Source: Acanthacorydalis orientalis
Taxonomy: Eukaryota; Arthropoda; Insecta; Megaloptera; Corydalidae
Reading direction: 5' to 3'
DNA: 64,000 nt
NCBI GenBank assembly: GCA_034766995.1
Contig: CM068313.1
Location: forward strand, 33,639,996-33,703,995
Shown: positions 39,858-56,502 of the stretch, one piece after another
Layout of the letters: each line of letters opens with the position of its first letter
How positions within the stretch are numbered: the stretch's first letter is position 1
Program-made: the position numbers and the translations under genes
The notes under the pieces: model-generated
Seen by the model: only the letters and a program-made list of their open reading frames with translations
The model's database searches: none
What the model was told of the DNA's origin: nothing

Positions 39858-40634
39858 ATTTGATGTATGACTTTACAATGAAAGGTCGTTTCTATGATAT
39901 ATTTCGTCAACATTTATTATTGAGCTTTCATTTTCTCAATTAACACTCGTATGTTTATTAAATATGTAAAATATCGCATGAAACAAATAAATGTAAAATT
40001 CGTGTACGTACTGCAAAAAAACTATTAACAGGTCAATGATTAATTTTTCTTAATTATTATGTATCCTGTATCAGTTGATAGGTAGGTCATTTCTATACTT
40101 TTACAGGCTATTTTTATACTTTTGTTTACTTTTGAATTGAAATTTATTACTTTTTAATATAAAGTTCTTATTTGAAATTTAATACTTTTTTTGGTTATTT
40201 TTGTAAAATTATATTTCATTAAATACATAAATCCTGATGAACATCCGTGTTATCACTGGTATTTACACAAATTAAAATAATAAACACATTTACTTACCTT
40301 GTTTTTATAGTTTTTTTTTCTAATCTATTAATATTGCAATGTCGTAAATTCTTAGTTATTTATAGATTTTAAATCCGTGTCTTATGTTTATAAAATAAAA
40401 TGTAGAATGTACTACCAAAAACGGATCTTTGATTATACATGAATTAAATACATTTAACAATAATACTAAATGAACATAATTATTGATATTGGACCAAATA
40501 ATAATATGTGCATTTCAATTATACACTTTTAGTGCGTGTACGTTTTTTACAGGTTAATGAAATAGATAAACAACTATCCAAAACATTACTGTATTACAAT
40601 TTTATAATACAAGGTCGCGGGTGTTATTACTTTG
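39857..40634. other. AT-rich non-coding DNA
   Basis: Nothing recognised in this stretch. Confidence 0.6.
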
Positions 40635-41739
40635 CAGGGTGGCGCAAAAAGAACGAAAAGATTTAAAACATTAATATTTTTTTTGATTTGTAATATTTTT
40701 ATCTTTTTTATTCGCCATACTATTGTATAAGGATGGGGAATTTTTCATGATCACATATGAAAAATGGTATCACTTGAGTGATGTTCATTTTCGGCTTCAC
40801 AAAATCATGTCCTTTCCAAGGCATTCTCCATCACTTCTTTCACGATTTCTTTCATAACGGCTCTTGTTGTGTGCGCTGTCTCCATCTTGTTAGAGCCACA
40901 TCTGTGGAAGATTATCAACAGCTGGCCTCAAAAATTTTTCTACCATTGTACGGTATTGAACACTATTTATGATTACAGCAATACTGTCTTCATTTTCGGA
41001 GAAATAAAGCCTTATAATCCTTTAGGACGTAAATTCACACCAAACAGTATACTTAAGTAGATGTAATTGTCACTGATAAAGTGCTCTTGGATTCTTTGTA
41101 ACTTATATTCTACAGTTTTGTCTGTTCACCATGCCATTTAAGTGGAAATGAGCTTCATCTCACAATCAAATTGTGAATAAATTCATTATTTTCTTCTACT
41201 TGTTAGCGAAAACGAATTGCATAATCAAGGCGAGGCTGATAATCTGTTGGCTCTAGGTCTTCCACAAGCTACATTTTATATGTGAACATTTTTAATGCAG
41301 CCAAAATCTTTTGCAGTGACCTCCGAGATATTCAAAGTTGAGTTGAACGTCTTCTGGTTGACATTTCAGGACTTTTCTCAATACTCTCTCCTGTTCGCGT
41401 TGAATATTTTCCGCAATTAGAATCGACCGATATCTTCCAGATCCTAGATGTTTACTAACTGCACCTTGTTGTCGAAAATGTGTAGCCAAACGATTAATCA
41501 TTGACTCCGGTGGTCCTGTTTGAACATTAAAATAACGACGATATGCTCGCTGAGGCAAAACAATTGAACGTTGATTTTCAAAATAAAATTCAATTATTTT
41601 AGTATGTTATTCTATCGTATACCTTTCCATGATAAATTCCCCAAATATCAGTTATAAAACTCTGAAAAGAAAATAAAAAAACATTTAAACAAAAAAATAT
41701 TAACTATTCACAACCCCTTCGTTCTTTTTGCACCATCTG
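40635..41739 (-). mobile_element. Tc1/IS630-like DNA transposon, decayed but with both ends
   Basis: The left end CAGGGTGGCGCAAAAAGAAC and the right end (complement CAGATGGTGCAAAAAGAACG) are clear terminal inverted repeats. TA follows the right end but TG precedes the left, so the target site is only half preserved. The 1.1-kb interior carries a broken transposase on the minus strand. The C-terminal third of the gene is missing, so the element is internally deleted as well as mutated. Confidence 0.85.
40780..41590 (-). pseudogene. Tc1/IS630-like transposase pseudogene
   Basis: Reading from the right end, LPQRAYRRYFNVQTGPP begins the helix-turn-helix half (88 residues open, 41292-41558). A one-base shift leads to SRRSLQKILAALKMF, a stop, then LVEDLEPTDYQPRLDYAIRF. 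The first catalytic block survives as DEAHFHLNG (about 41140-41159) after another frameshift, followed by NRQNCRI. The second is MWL-stop-QDGDSAHN near 40875-40895, where the family has WFQQDGA.AHT. The third acidic residue and the tail are deleted. Several stops and shifts make it inactive. It is of the same broad family as the fragment at 9.0-9.4 kb. Confidence 0.85.
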
Positions 41740-41996
41740 TATGTATGTATATATATATATATATATCATATCATATGTATTGTATAATATAGTAGTATTT
41801 TTAGTACCAAATACTTTACTATTTAATTGTCTATATCTCCATAAAAACATCTTAACATAAATGAAAAAAAACGCTGTAAAAAAATCAATCTAAAATGATT
41901 CATTGTAAGTTAGTATAAATAGAAAAGACAAATCGTTTTATCATTCATAACTACTTTTTGCTTTGCATTTCTAACTATACTTTTTTGATTGTGTGG

Positions 41997-42062
<66 letters not shown>

Positions 42063-42718
42063 AGACTATGAAATTTGTACAAATTTGTACAGTGTAGATG
42101 ATGTAGGCGAAATACTATGAAAAGACAATATATTATTATTTTAGTGGAAAGTATTTGATAAATTATACATAATTTATTATTAAATTGTTTGCACATACAC
42201 ATTTAAAAATATAAACACACATTAATACATACATATATATACATACATACACGCATATGTATATATGCAACACCGTCTTCATGAATATTCTTAACAGCAC
42301 CACCGTAGAAACAAATCCAATATAATTTTGATGTAAATTGATCAGTTTCAGTCGATGCAGAAGGGTTGCAATTTAGGTCCCGTATGTAGTGATTTATTAC
42401 GTAGGATTAATCCACCCTCCCCTGTTAACAGACAGATGAATCATGATATCTAAGGATAGGGTTACCGTCCAGTTTTAAACATCTGTTGAGCATTCATGGC
42501 TGCGTGTACCCACACCTACATTTAAATGGGTTATATGCCTACATATCATTATAAAATGTGGGTTGCATCAGAAGTAAAGTTTTTTTTTAATTCTACTATT
42601 TCTGTTATTAGGACTTTGATTCAACTAATCGCTGACTTGATGTTTTATGTATTTTAACTTTCATATCATTATTGATATTGTTATTTCAAAATATAATTTT
42701 ATATTCTTGAATACAAAC

Positions 42719-42781
<63 letters not shown>

Positions 42782-43019
42782 GTTTCACATATGTTTGTAC
42801 GTAGAAAAATGTATGAATATGTGTATCTTATTAATGAAATCGCCTTCTATAACTTGAAATAATTATATTTATTTAATAACAATTCATTACAGATTAGTAC
42901 TATATATTTGATATATATATATATATATATATAAATATATATATATATACATACACACGTTCTGTGTGCGAGGGTTTATATCCATACACACTCATATGTA
43001 TATACTCAGATATATAATT
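41740..43019. other. microsatellite-rich non-coding DNA
   Basis: TA tracts are at 41999-42043 (joined to a GT tract to 42061), 42723-42778 and 42911-42950. The patch 42270-42545 is less AT-rich (CCACCCTCCCCTGTTAACAG, then TAGGGTTACCGTCC) and looks like an unassigned old repeat. No gene seen. Confidence 0.5.
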
Positions 43020-44140
43020 TTAATAAAATCGCTTGTATTATCTTCCGTCTGAATACCTGCCTAAGGCACTCGTATAATTTCTACAAAGCAACTATCAATC
43101 GATCGACGATCAGCAACACCTTTAAGTTGTCTTTTCGATACACCTGCCAGAATTTTTTTCCTTTTTATTATGCGTGCGTATTAAAGAAGGCTGTCCTCTG
43201 AGCAAACTTAAAGACTGAATAAAGTAAACATAAAAATTCGGCCGAGAGACATAAAGTACAATAGTGACGACTCGGAACCAATTTGACATTCGTGTTGAAA
43301 TTTGTATCGTTTATTATTATTAATCAAGGAATTAGCAGACGTCAATTGATTCGGCAGACCTGTTTCTTGACAATTTTATCGATTTCATTCCATTTAATGC
43401 CACGTCGATACAAATACTTTGTGCGTCGATTGGCTTTAATATAATTTTAATTAATCTTAATAATACTCAATAACGTTGTATGGTTTTGTAACTGTTATTC
43501 GAATAAAATTATTACGCGTATCGTTTTAATTATATTTTGCTCGACGACAGTACGTAAATACAAATAATTCACTGATAAAACACACAATTGAAATTGTGGT
43601 AAACTGAAATAACATCTATGTCGTTATTATAATTCGACATGACAAAGTATAAAAGAATCATTACAGTGCGTACTCAAATGAATGGGAGTTCGCGCGAGAT
43701 TAAAACAAAATAACTACAGTCGTGTTGTAAATTTCGCGATAAATCAATGCTGTGATGGTAATCAGATAAATTTACTATGACACATGTGTAATAATTCATT
43801 TGGACCGCAGTAATTGTTTAATCAGGTTTCACTCAACATCCAGCCAGGCGGTGTTTTCTTTCAACTCTTTTGTGTACAGCCATCAGATCGATAAGATACT
43901 GCTTCACCTGACTCGCTGATTAATTGTGCACTGTAGTATTTACATCAATTCACAACTGTGAGGTGTCGTGATGACATCCGTACTAAATACTATTTTAATT
44001 TAAAGCAGTTACATTACGAGTATCCCCCTAATCTATATTTCTTCGCCGAAACTGAGTATAACGATTCGAACGCCGAATCTGACAATTAAAATTAAACTTC
44101 CTTTAAGAAAAATTACACACAGAATATATTATATTTTATA
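43020..44140. promoter_or_regulatory. microsatellite-free, high-complexity block, candidate enhancer region
   Basis: About 1.1 kb stands out because it has no TA tract or homopolymer run, and has scattered CpG words and many motif-like sites. These include CACCTG E-boxes (43140, 43906), TAATTA homeobox cores and ATCGAT words. No frame of interest is open. This texture is typical of conserved non-coding regulatory DNA around developmental genes, but conservation cannot be judged here. Confidence 0.25.
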
Positions 44141-45673
44141 AAAGCATTAATTCAATTTGCGAATTTTTTCCCGGCGAACCCATCATTTAATTAATTATAA
44201 AATACCAAACAAAGAAATTATGTTTTTCAATTTCCCAGATATTATCGGATATATTTTTTCACGGATTTATTTTAGAATTCTTTAAACATTTTGAGTATAC
44301 AATAAAAAATGACTCAAAATTCACGTCATATTTTTACAAAAGAATACATTAATAGTTTTCTTTTCAATGATCGTACAATTCATATACATATTTAAACATG
44401 TTTACGTTACAACGTGAAAATGTTTATAAATCAACAGTTTTAAGAATTATCAACAATTTGTTCTGAACAATTATTTTACTTTTAAAATATACAAATAATA
44501 ATGACAACTCTCCCCTTTTATTTTTATATAGGAAAAGTTTAATTTTTGTCAAAAAGTACGTTTATTCATTTAGATTCAAAAGAGAAAAGAATGTAAGTGC
44601 ATATTCCGAAATGAATAATATCAAAAAATACATTCTGTACAATTAGTAGTTGCAATGCATACTTTAAGTTGAACCGTTTTTATGAAAGGGTGATATGTGA
44701 AAAAATGTAATAATCTAATTTTCAATGTTTGTTTAACTATATAGTTTTTTTAAATATATGGACCAATGAAGTCAACATCTGCCTAATCGACATAAAAACA
44801 GACATCCATACGAAATTGAAACATGAAATCACAGAACTTTTTAAAAGACATTTAATTTTCAACAAGAATATGAGTAAAAAAATGTATTTTACTGTCGCGT
44901 TCTTATTTTTTAAAAAAAATATGGTATCACTTACTTTTTTTTGGTATTCGACCTCAAACAATAGCTATTACCTGTCATACTCATCACACATTATTATTAA
45001 ATATAATAAAAGTTGTTCACAACGTCTGACAATTAATTAAAATTTACAAATTTAAACCAAAATACATTAAGTTAACACACAAATCACATGACATATAACA
45101 ATTAAGTTTTTCTCTATTAAAAAAATAGATACGTTTCCAGTTAATTGAAAAATAAAAACAATGCGATGCACTCAACACATTTGTATACGTATTTAATGAG
45201 CATTCATAAACACTATTAATACAATAGACGCAACCAACGTTTAGAAACAAACTGCACATTCTTGGCGCATGAAAATTGTTTCAAAAAGTAATCTCAAAAT
45301 AGACATATTTAGAAAATAAATTCAGTCACAGTCTAAGAATATTTATAGTAGTACGACAACACGATTGTGAGAGTTCTGTTTGACGGCAACATTAAATAAA
45401 CGTAAATATATTTACTACTAAAACTACAGTTTATACCAGATTATTAGCACCTTATGCACTGTTTTTATGACGTAATATTTAATTTCAATTGATATTTAAA
45501 GAAACAGTTTCAAATACGATCAGAAAAAAAACTATTTTATGTACATTTGTGAATTTATATCGACAATGCTTAATAATTATACCCTCCTCAGATATGAACT
45601 GTATGGGGTCATTGTTATATTTTTAGCTTGACATATACCACACCAAAGATGTGAATGGATATAACTTATATTT

Positions 45674-45750
<77 letters not shown>

Positions 45751-47760
45751 AAAATACACAAATTATAAAAAAAATATGAACGTTATTTTCCTTTTCTTAA
45801 CTTTTATAGAATATCATACATTCATCGAAAAGTGTAATCATAAATCATTCGATATATAAATAAAGCTAAATTAAAAAAAAAGTATAAATATGATAGCTCT
45901 ATATCATAATAAAACATTTTATTCATAAAAAAGTACGATGCGATAAGATTTTTTTTTAATAATAAGATAATTTTTATCTTAAAATATTCAGGCTTTGTTT
46001 CTATATAATAATGTAAAATCAAATGTATATTAACTTTGTCAAAAACAACTAGATGTGTATGAATAGTTATTAATTTTTCATAGTATAAAATCAAATACGT
46101 TTTAATTTTGTTGAAATTGAGTTTCTATCGAGAAATTTTTTTAAAAAAAAATTGGAATAGAATTTGTTATTTAGAGAACAGTACGGTTAAACAGAACGCA
46201 TAAACAGTGAATGAAAATTAAATAATTTGTATAAATTTCATTTATTTCACATATTTTCACGTAGGATTCAAAATGAGTTAGCTTATAAGAATAGATTATA
46301 ATTAAGATTGTTTAATTAAATCAATTCTTACTTATGTGAAGTATTAATTTAACTTCTATAAAAACTGATCAAACTAATAAAAATTTATTTAATCAAGGAT
46401 AGTTTTCCAAATTAACGGATTGGACTGGTCAATTATTTTAAAATATAAAGCTTTCCCTCTTCAACATATGCTTTTGGACAAAAAGAAGAATTATATAACG
46501 ATAAATAAAATAATATAGTTTCGCTACAGACTACTCTCCATACAGTAAGTGAAATATTCTTTGTATATAAACAAGAATCACTAAAAAATAAAAAAAATAT
46601 TAAATGAGTTTATAGGCCTAAAAAAATAATAAAAGAACCACTCATGCCTCAAAGAATTTATCAAGGGTGTACTTTTGCGTCAATTTCTTAAGGATCACTC
46701 ATTGAAAACGACATCAGGAAAATAAAAATGGAATGGGACTTACTTATATAAAATTTTTTCACGATTTAAATGGAAGATTACATTTTTTAGAGAAAAAAGT
46801 ATGTGATCAATACATTCTACCTATATATAGAAGCAAAACATTAATGGCGGATGGAGTAAATAAAAGTATAAAAATATACACTTAGGAATAACAAGAAAAA
46901 ATAGAATGCTCGCAAAAACAAAAAGGAGTAATAGACTTAATAAATAACAAGAGTAGTTAGTTTCAATGGAAGTAAACGGAAAATTTTAAAAATTATGGGT
47001 TAATAGGTAGAGAAAAGAAATAGCAGATTAGTTGATAAATATAAAACTGCTATAGAAAGAAACTGATGAGTACGTTTGTCAAATTTATGAATAAGGTCAT
47101 TTGGCTATTTTGAAAATATGTTGAAAATATGTGGAAATATATAGAAGCACTTGTTTTAAATTAGAACAATTTGGAAAAAGCACTGATCTAGAAATTGAGA
47201 AAGACTAAAAGTGATGCGATATATGTTTGTACACTGTAAGTCTAAAATAATCAATATTTACATACATTTTAACGCAAGTTTTGATGGCTGAATGCTGCTT
47301 ATTCTGTGATGTTAGCTTAACATAAACATTTATTTAAAATACACAAACGTGGACATTGTTATGGAATAATTTTTATAAGCAGGTTTGTCTTTTCTATACT
47401 ACTACAATGTTTGTTTTTTTGAAAAGATATTTCACATATTTTTGCAAAATATTTACTTGTTTAAGATAAATATTTTATATAAACTTCAATGATAATATAT
47501 ATATTTCTTGTTTTATAGAAAATAATGTTGAATATTTTTGTTTAATTACATTAACACAATTTTAATGAATAATTTATTTGCTCGCAAAGTTAATATTGTG
47601 ATTATATATATATATAAATTAGATAATTATTATTATATTGTGATTTTTAATTTCAGATATAAAAAGTAAATTTAGTAGTATTAGATAAACAAATAATTAT
47701 TAAAATGAATATGACAATGACGTCTCAAAAAAGTCTGTGATATTTAATGACATTATGGGC

Positions 47761-47822
<62 letters not shown>

Positions 47823-48009
47823 TATAAAAGAATATTCATATAGAAGTATAAAAAATATTATTTTAGTCAATTCTTTTTCTTATATTTTGGCACGATACAA
47901 TTTTGTATGTGAAAAATAACAATTATTGTTTAAAATTAATTGAAACAATTCCAAACAATAATTTTATTGTTATGTGTTTTATACAAATTCTGTTAATATT
48001 AGGTGTTAA
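44141..48009. other. AT-rich non-coding DNA
   Basis: A 103-codon plus-strand frame (44729-45040) is open together with a 74-codon antisense frame. Neither is recognised and I doubt both. TA tracts are at 45680-45747 and 47764-47820. No gene seen. Confidence 0.5.
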
Positions 48010-48011
48010 TA

Positions 48012-48515
48012 AAAAATAATTCGGTGCCTTTAAATTGAATCAATCATAACTCTAGTTTTAAATTAAAATATTTTCTCGTCGTTTTAGGATTTTGAAGTGC
48101 CAATATCTTGCCAATCTTAAAAACATTACATTTTGAGCAAGCAATTGGCATAACCTCATCGAACAGTAATGAACATGATGGCGTCCGAGACGCAGCATAT
48201 TAGCTACTGCATAATTTTCGCATTCCAGTTGAAAAAAATACTGTCGAAGCCGCGGGAATGATTTGTTTAGCGGTGGGGAAGGTGTAACGACGCACAGAAC
48301 ATGCAAACAATGCTAAAACGGTGGAAGAAGTCCAAAAAAGCATTACGACTTCATCGATTCATAGCCGCTATCTTCTTTTTTCGATAAGGGATTCACAGTT
48401 ACCTGACAGATGGAGCAAAGTTATATAAAATAATGTGGCATATTTTAAGGATTGACACGTATTCCGTATCTCGTCAACATTACTTTTCTATAAGAAAAGG
48501 CACCGAATTAATCTG
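48012..48515 (+). mobile_element. internally deleted mariner element, copy 2
   Basis: This 504-bp element is flanked by TA on both sides (48010-48011 and 48516-48517). The left end runs AAAAATAATTCGGTGCC and the right is the complement of CAGATTAATTCGGTGCC. The sequence parallels copy 1 (23272-23756) along its full length with point changes and small indels, including the same internal junction. Confidence 0.9.
48178..48455 (+). pseudogene. deleted mariner transposase, second copy
   Basis: An ATG opens MASETQHISYC and IIFAFQLKK. After a shift it reads TVEAAGMICLAVG, then a further frame change and a TAA, and ends in the C-terminal ALRLHRF / FFDKGF / FKD-like remnants. The DD34D core is absent, as in copy 1. 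Frameshifts differ between the copies, so they decayed independently after insertion. Confidence 0.82.
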
Positions 48516-49221
48516 TACACTTAATATATTATTCTCGTACATATTTTTTAAACTACATAAAATCTGAATATAGTCAATTATGAATGAACCCCAATTTCAG
48601 ATATACAGAACATAATAATAAAAATAATAAACAAATATCAATGAAAGATGATGCCAAAACGTTTATAAAGTCGAGTACCCCATACACGAATTTATTTTAA
48701 AAATGCCACTCGTGAAGTCAACAGTATCATTAAGTATACATTTTATTAAGTGGGTCAATTATCCAGATGCTACTTTTTTATAATATCGCACAGTTGCTTG
48801 CACGGGGAACACGAAAGTTTCGAGTTAATTTCAGTGTACAATTATTAAAAAAAAAATGTAATTTTTATCCTTCTATATCAGCAAATAAGTAAATGAGAAC
48901 AATACTTTTATTTAATGTGCTAATGATAATTAAAAGCCAGTATTTTTTCTTTATACCGATTTGTCGCAAACAGGATTAAATGTTACCTCGAAAATATATT
49001 ATTATTTAATTTGCATATAAATTATAAATACTCCAAGCTTTTAAAGAAATTGGTCGATTACTAGGTTTAAAACCATCATTATCATATAGATTGAGGTAAT
49101 GTGTATTATTTATATGTTTAAATGGAATTTAATCAAAAAGAAATACTAATATTATTTTTTTGATTACTGGGTACATGTACTTACTTATCTACATGACTGT
49201 TTATGTATTTCTTTCTGTGTA

Positions 49222-49261
<40 letters not shown>

Positions 49262-49786
49262 TGTGTGTGTACGTATTTACAATTCGAATGATAATTTTTT
49301 TTTATATTTATAGACGAATTTCACTTAAACCAAAGTTTTTTTTAAATCTATTATACGTCGCTTAAATCTTATCACTTATATGAATGTCTAAATATTGTTA
49401 TTCATACGTTTCGTATAAACTGAAACTTTTGTAATTTATCTACACAAAAATGATCAAAAATAAGTACACAAAATAAGCACTCATCGAGTTTTCATAATTT
49501 TGACATTCAACGGATATTTTACGCTGAAATTTATTTATGTATGTATATATATATATATATATATGAATTTTTTTTAAATTGTCGATTGTATTTCTTAGAA
49601 AAGTATCAATTAATAATTCAAACGTCTTTATATACTATGGAATAGCACTCCAAAAGTATTTATTGTATATTCAGAATGTTTTAATTGTATACTACTTTAA
49701 ATTAATATGTTATATATTTTATTGATTGGGAATTCATTAAAAGTATATTGGAAATTATTATTTTTTATATAAATGTGAAAACCTAA

Positions 49787-49849
<63 letters not shown>

Positions 49850-50148
49850 TATATACACACAATGTAGTTACCAAGAATTCATGGAGTATGTAAAGCCCAC
49901 GTGTTTTCTCCATTGAAAATATTTTTTTATTTTAATGAATAGATTATTCTAGTAAATTGAACAAAGTTGAAAAAAATTAGCCAGAGAAAAGTATAAACAT
50001 AATTAATAAATTGTGCATGCAATATAAATGGCGTTATGATTCGTAAGATAATAATTCTATGATTGGCGGTCTATGTTGACGGTTTTAATGACTTACTGAA
50101 TGACATAATGAAAAATACAGGAGCAAATATTTAATAATTCAATATTGA

Positions 50149-50216
<68 letters not shown>

Positions 50217-50551
50217 ATGTGTGTGAATAAGCGTGTATACTTGTGTATATGCATGTGTGTCTGTATGTGTGTGCGAATTTGTAAGGTTTAGATAATTAAA
50301 TAATCCTTTTGTGTATGTTTAACATACATATTCATTAATTAGAAATATATTTTATCTCTAAGTCGATAATTTTCTACCAAAGAGAATAAAACCTATGTTA
50401 TTATGTACACACATATATTTGGTATTGTTATTTTAAGTATTTGTCGTAATCTTGATAACATCTTTAAGTATAAAATAAAATTTATTAATTATAAAGTATT
50501 ATAAACAGTAAACGTATACACATCATCTTCAATGTACTTACACACACATGC

Positions 50552-50585
<34 letters not shown>

Positions 50586-51096
50586 ACACACACATATAAA
50601 CACTATTTATATATGTATAATGTATATACGGAGTGCTGGATATAAAAGATTCTTTAGTAAAAAAATATATTATCTCGCATACCGAAGGAATGAGTTACCA
50701 GTTGTGTTTAGAATAAGTTATTACTTGTGACAAAGCTGAAATAGGAATTAAAGGTTATCTGCTCAGATCGTCTCTTCGTTACACTATGAATGTTTTTTCA
50801 ACATTTAAGGGCAATACGGAGCACCAATTCTATTTGTGTAGAAACCGGTATAAATCTATTTTCACAATTTTACTTTTACAGAAATGGGTAAAAAATTACA
50901 GTTAATACTTTGCACTTACATGTATTCTTATTAGTGTAGTTATAAATTTTTATATAAATTCTTCATTTCGTATCTCTATTATATCAAATAAATATGAGTG
51001 TTGCAAAAGCAATGCTATTAACAAATTATTGCCAGTTATGAAAATTGATTGAAGTATATGTTTTTTCATCATTTATTATTAATAAATTATTACAGC

Positions 51097-51157
<61 letters not shown>

Positions 51158-51429
51158 ACGCATTGATGGATATGACAGCAAAAAGTGTCACAATTATAAT
51201 GATACGTGAATACCTTAACCATGAAGTGTCCGTGAACATATTAATATAATTTAATGAAGTGAATAACGTTAAAGTGATTGTTGCAAGAAAATTAATGATA
51301 TATGTATATACTAATAAAATAAGATTAGTTTACACAGAATATAAGTTATTGCATATTGTTTTAATATCATATTTATAAAAGAAATATATTGAGTAATTAG
51401 TTGATTATTTCACTTATCTTAAATTTATC
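48516..51429. other. AT-rich non-coding DNA
   Basis: TA tracts are at 49226-49258, 49791-49837 (followed by AC), 50152-50205 (followed by GT) and 51105-51152. No gene seen. Confidence 0.6.
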
Positions 51430-51437
51430 GTTTAAAC

Positions 51438-52114
51438 CAGTGGTGACAAACACGCGGCCCGCGACCCAAAGCTTAGAGTTGATTTTATTAAAACAATAAA
51501 ATAACTAAAATACTACAATAGTAATAAAGTAACATCCAAATGGAATTGATGGAAGTTCAGTGCAACACGGTACTAAAAGAAAAGTATAATGAAATTGGTA
51601 TTCCAGATCTTTATTTGTACTTGCCAAAACATTGTACTGAAATGCGTATGTTTACAGCAAAAATCTTGGCAATGTTTGGTAGTGCATAACTATGTGAACA
51701 ATTATTTTCCCTTTCAAAGTCTAATAATATTTCGCACAGGTCAAGATTGACAAATGAACATTTAACATCTGTAGTAAAAATATTATTATCACAAAAATTA
51801 CACCCGACACTGATAAAATAGTTTCTACCAAGAGTTGTAAAGTAGTAGTAAAATAAAAGTAGTCTATCTAGTAAAAAATAATATTTCTTTTAATTTCACT
51901 AATTTAAAATTTTGTTGTAACATTTGATAATAATAACTGAAACGAATGTACTTTTTTTAATTTTTATAAATTCATTAAAGAAAAAATAAATGTAAATTTT
52001 AAGTAAGTTATTTTCGAATATAAATAAAAGACCTTTTATCGCTCGTTAACTTTTTTTTGGGTGACTCTTTTTGTCTGTGGCCCGCAAACTCTCTTGAACT
52101 GAATTTGCTGGCCC

Positions 52115-52178
<64 letters not shown>

Positions 52179-52192
52179 GTTTGACAGCTGTG
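51438..52192 (+). mobile_element. hAT transposon, 755 bp, with GTTTAAAC target duplication
   Basis: The left end is CAGTGGTGACAAAC and the right end is the complement of CACAGCTGTCAAAC (10 of 14 matches). GTTTAAAC flanks both sides exactly (51430-51437 and 52193-52200), a perfect 8-bp hAT target duplication. Inside, GGCCCGC words lie near both termini. The C-terminal part of a transposase is present, and a TA tract of about 58 bp (52118-52176) sits just before the right end. It is an internally deleted derivative. Confidence 0.92.
51540..51821 (+). pseudogene. C-terminal hAT transposase remnant (dimerisation domain)
   Basis: The frame reads MELMEVQCNTVLKEKY, then YLYLPKHCTEMRMF and TAKILAMFGSA. 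A stop (TAA, 51687-51689) stands where the family has Tyr or Thr. It continues LCEQLFSLSKSN, HRSRLTNEHLTSVV and ends LHPTLIK-stop. This is the conserved C-terminal hAT dimerisation region shared with ZBED/GTF2IRD2-like proteins. The N-terminal BED finger and the catalytic core are missing. One internal stop in otherwise intact sequence suggests a fairly recent loss. Confidence 0.85.
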
Positions 52193-52200
52193 GTTTAAAC

Positions 52201-53137
52201 AAATCGGTTCATATAATATTTATAATCAAGATTGTAAATTATTTAAAGACACACAAGCTTTTTATTGCACAAGTAGTGCAATAAAAAAAATTATTTAATT
52301 AAATACTAAATATATATATATATTAACAAAATGTTGAATTTATACTACATAATAATTACTATACAATTATTATGTTGGAATATTTTCACTGCATAATAAT
52401 GTATTTTAAATAGTCATAATGATAATAATATTCACTAAATTAGTCAATACACAAAAATAAGTGATTACAAAAGTCCTACTCGACACGAAATTATTTTCTT
52501 TGTCATTTTTTCTTTTGTATATAAGATCTCGAATTATATTACACAATACATATTCACAATTAACATTTATTTCCCATTCGTTTCCGATATTTTTCTCTTC
52601 TCTCTCTCTCTATACACACATACACACATTAAATAATCTGTATTAAAACAAACACTTAAAATACATATGTCTTCCTACCTATGCATGGGTGTACGCATTA
52701 GCATCAACTGAAAATTAGTGAATGATTACAGATATGTTTTCAACATATTTCTTTCTGTCGTTTTATATTTATTGTTGAATTTAAAAAATGAAAAACACTA
52801 TATGAGTCATAAATATTTTAGTAGCAATTATGTTATTAAAACAGTAAAATAACTAAACGAATTAATTTGCATAATAGATGTGAAAAGTAAAATTATGATT
52901 CTAGTGGCACGATAATGTAAATAATCACTAATAGAACATAAGTCTAATTAATTTTCATTAATGTGTTACTAATATACTGTCGATAATAGTAACTAAAATA
53001 AAAATGTTTCGTTAATTTTGTGAGCTTATTTCATTGTATATTTAAATATTCATACTTCTTTTGAAAACTACATCTATAAATTTGATATCCATTGACGGTC
53101 GATAAAAAAATTCATTTACATACTTACACACACACAC

Positions 53138-53186
<49 letters not shown>

Positions 53187-53880
53187 TTCCATATAATTTA
53201 TTACAGTTTGAAATTATCTTTATTGGATCTGTTATGAAATTGAAAATATACATACTGTCTTTAAATAAAAGCAGATAAAGTTTAAAATTACATTATGCTT
53301 ACAAAAATTTAAAGCACTTGAGGTAAAAAAATCGTTATTCTTAATTCTTTTCATCATTATTTAACTTTTTATCGCTAGATGGAAAGAAAAGTACTACATT
53401 CAATCAGAAATATCAGCTTCAACGGCAATTAAGAAAAATATGCTATAGTAGTTAATCTGTTTTAACACTTTCTACAATGATATGAAACTGAAAAGTATAT
53501 TAACACGTGTATACCTGAAGATATTACCGACTAAAACACATCCCCGGAATGATTAGCTGATGAATTTAGATACCATATACTTTGATTTCGGAATTATTTC
53601 AAATATAATAAATTAATCAGATAATATTTATAATTTATTTTAATTATATTTATATGAAATAATTGAATAAAGTTAAAAGTTATGACAACTGATAATAAGT
53701 AAATTCGTAACGATAAATTAAATACAAAAGAGTTTCTCTGATAAATATCATCTATTATTAATTCAATAAATATATGATATAAAAATTATTCGTGTGTGTT
53801 TGTATAATTAAAATCAGTGATTTGTTCGTAACCCATATTTATTACAAATATTATATAATTAAATATACTCCATATTAGGA
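52201..53880. other. AT-rich non-coding DNA
   Basis: TA tract at 53141-53181. No gene seen. Confidence 0.6.
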
Positions 53881-56500
<2,620 letters not shown>

Positions 56501-56502
56501 CT

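Noticed and set aside
44729..45040. 103-codon plus-strand frame considered as a gene
   Set aside because: It starts at TTG, an antisense frame of 74 codons is also open, and there is no recognisable feature. I left it as doubtful non-coding DNA.
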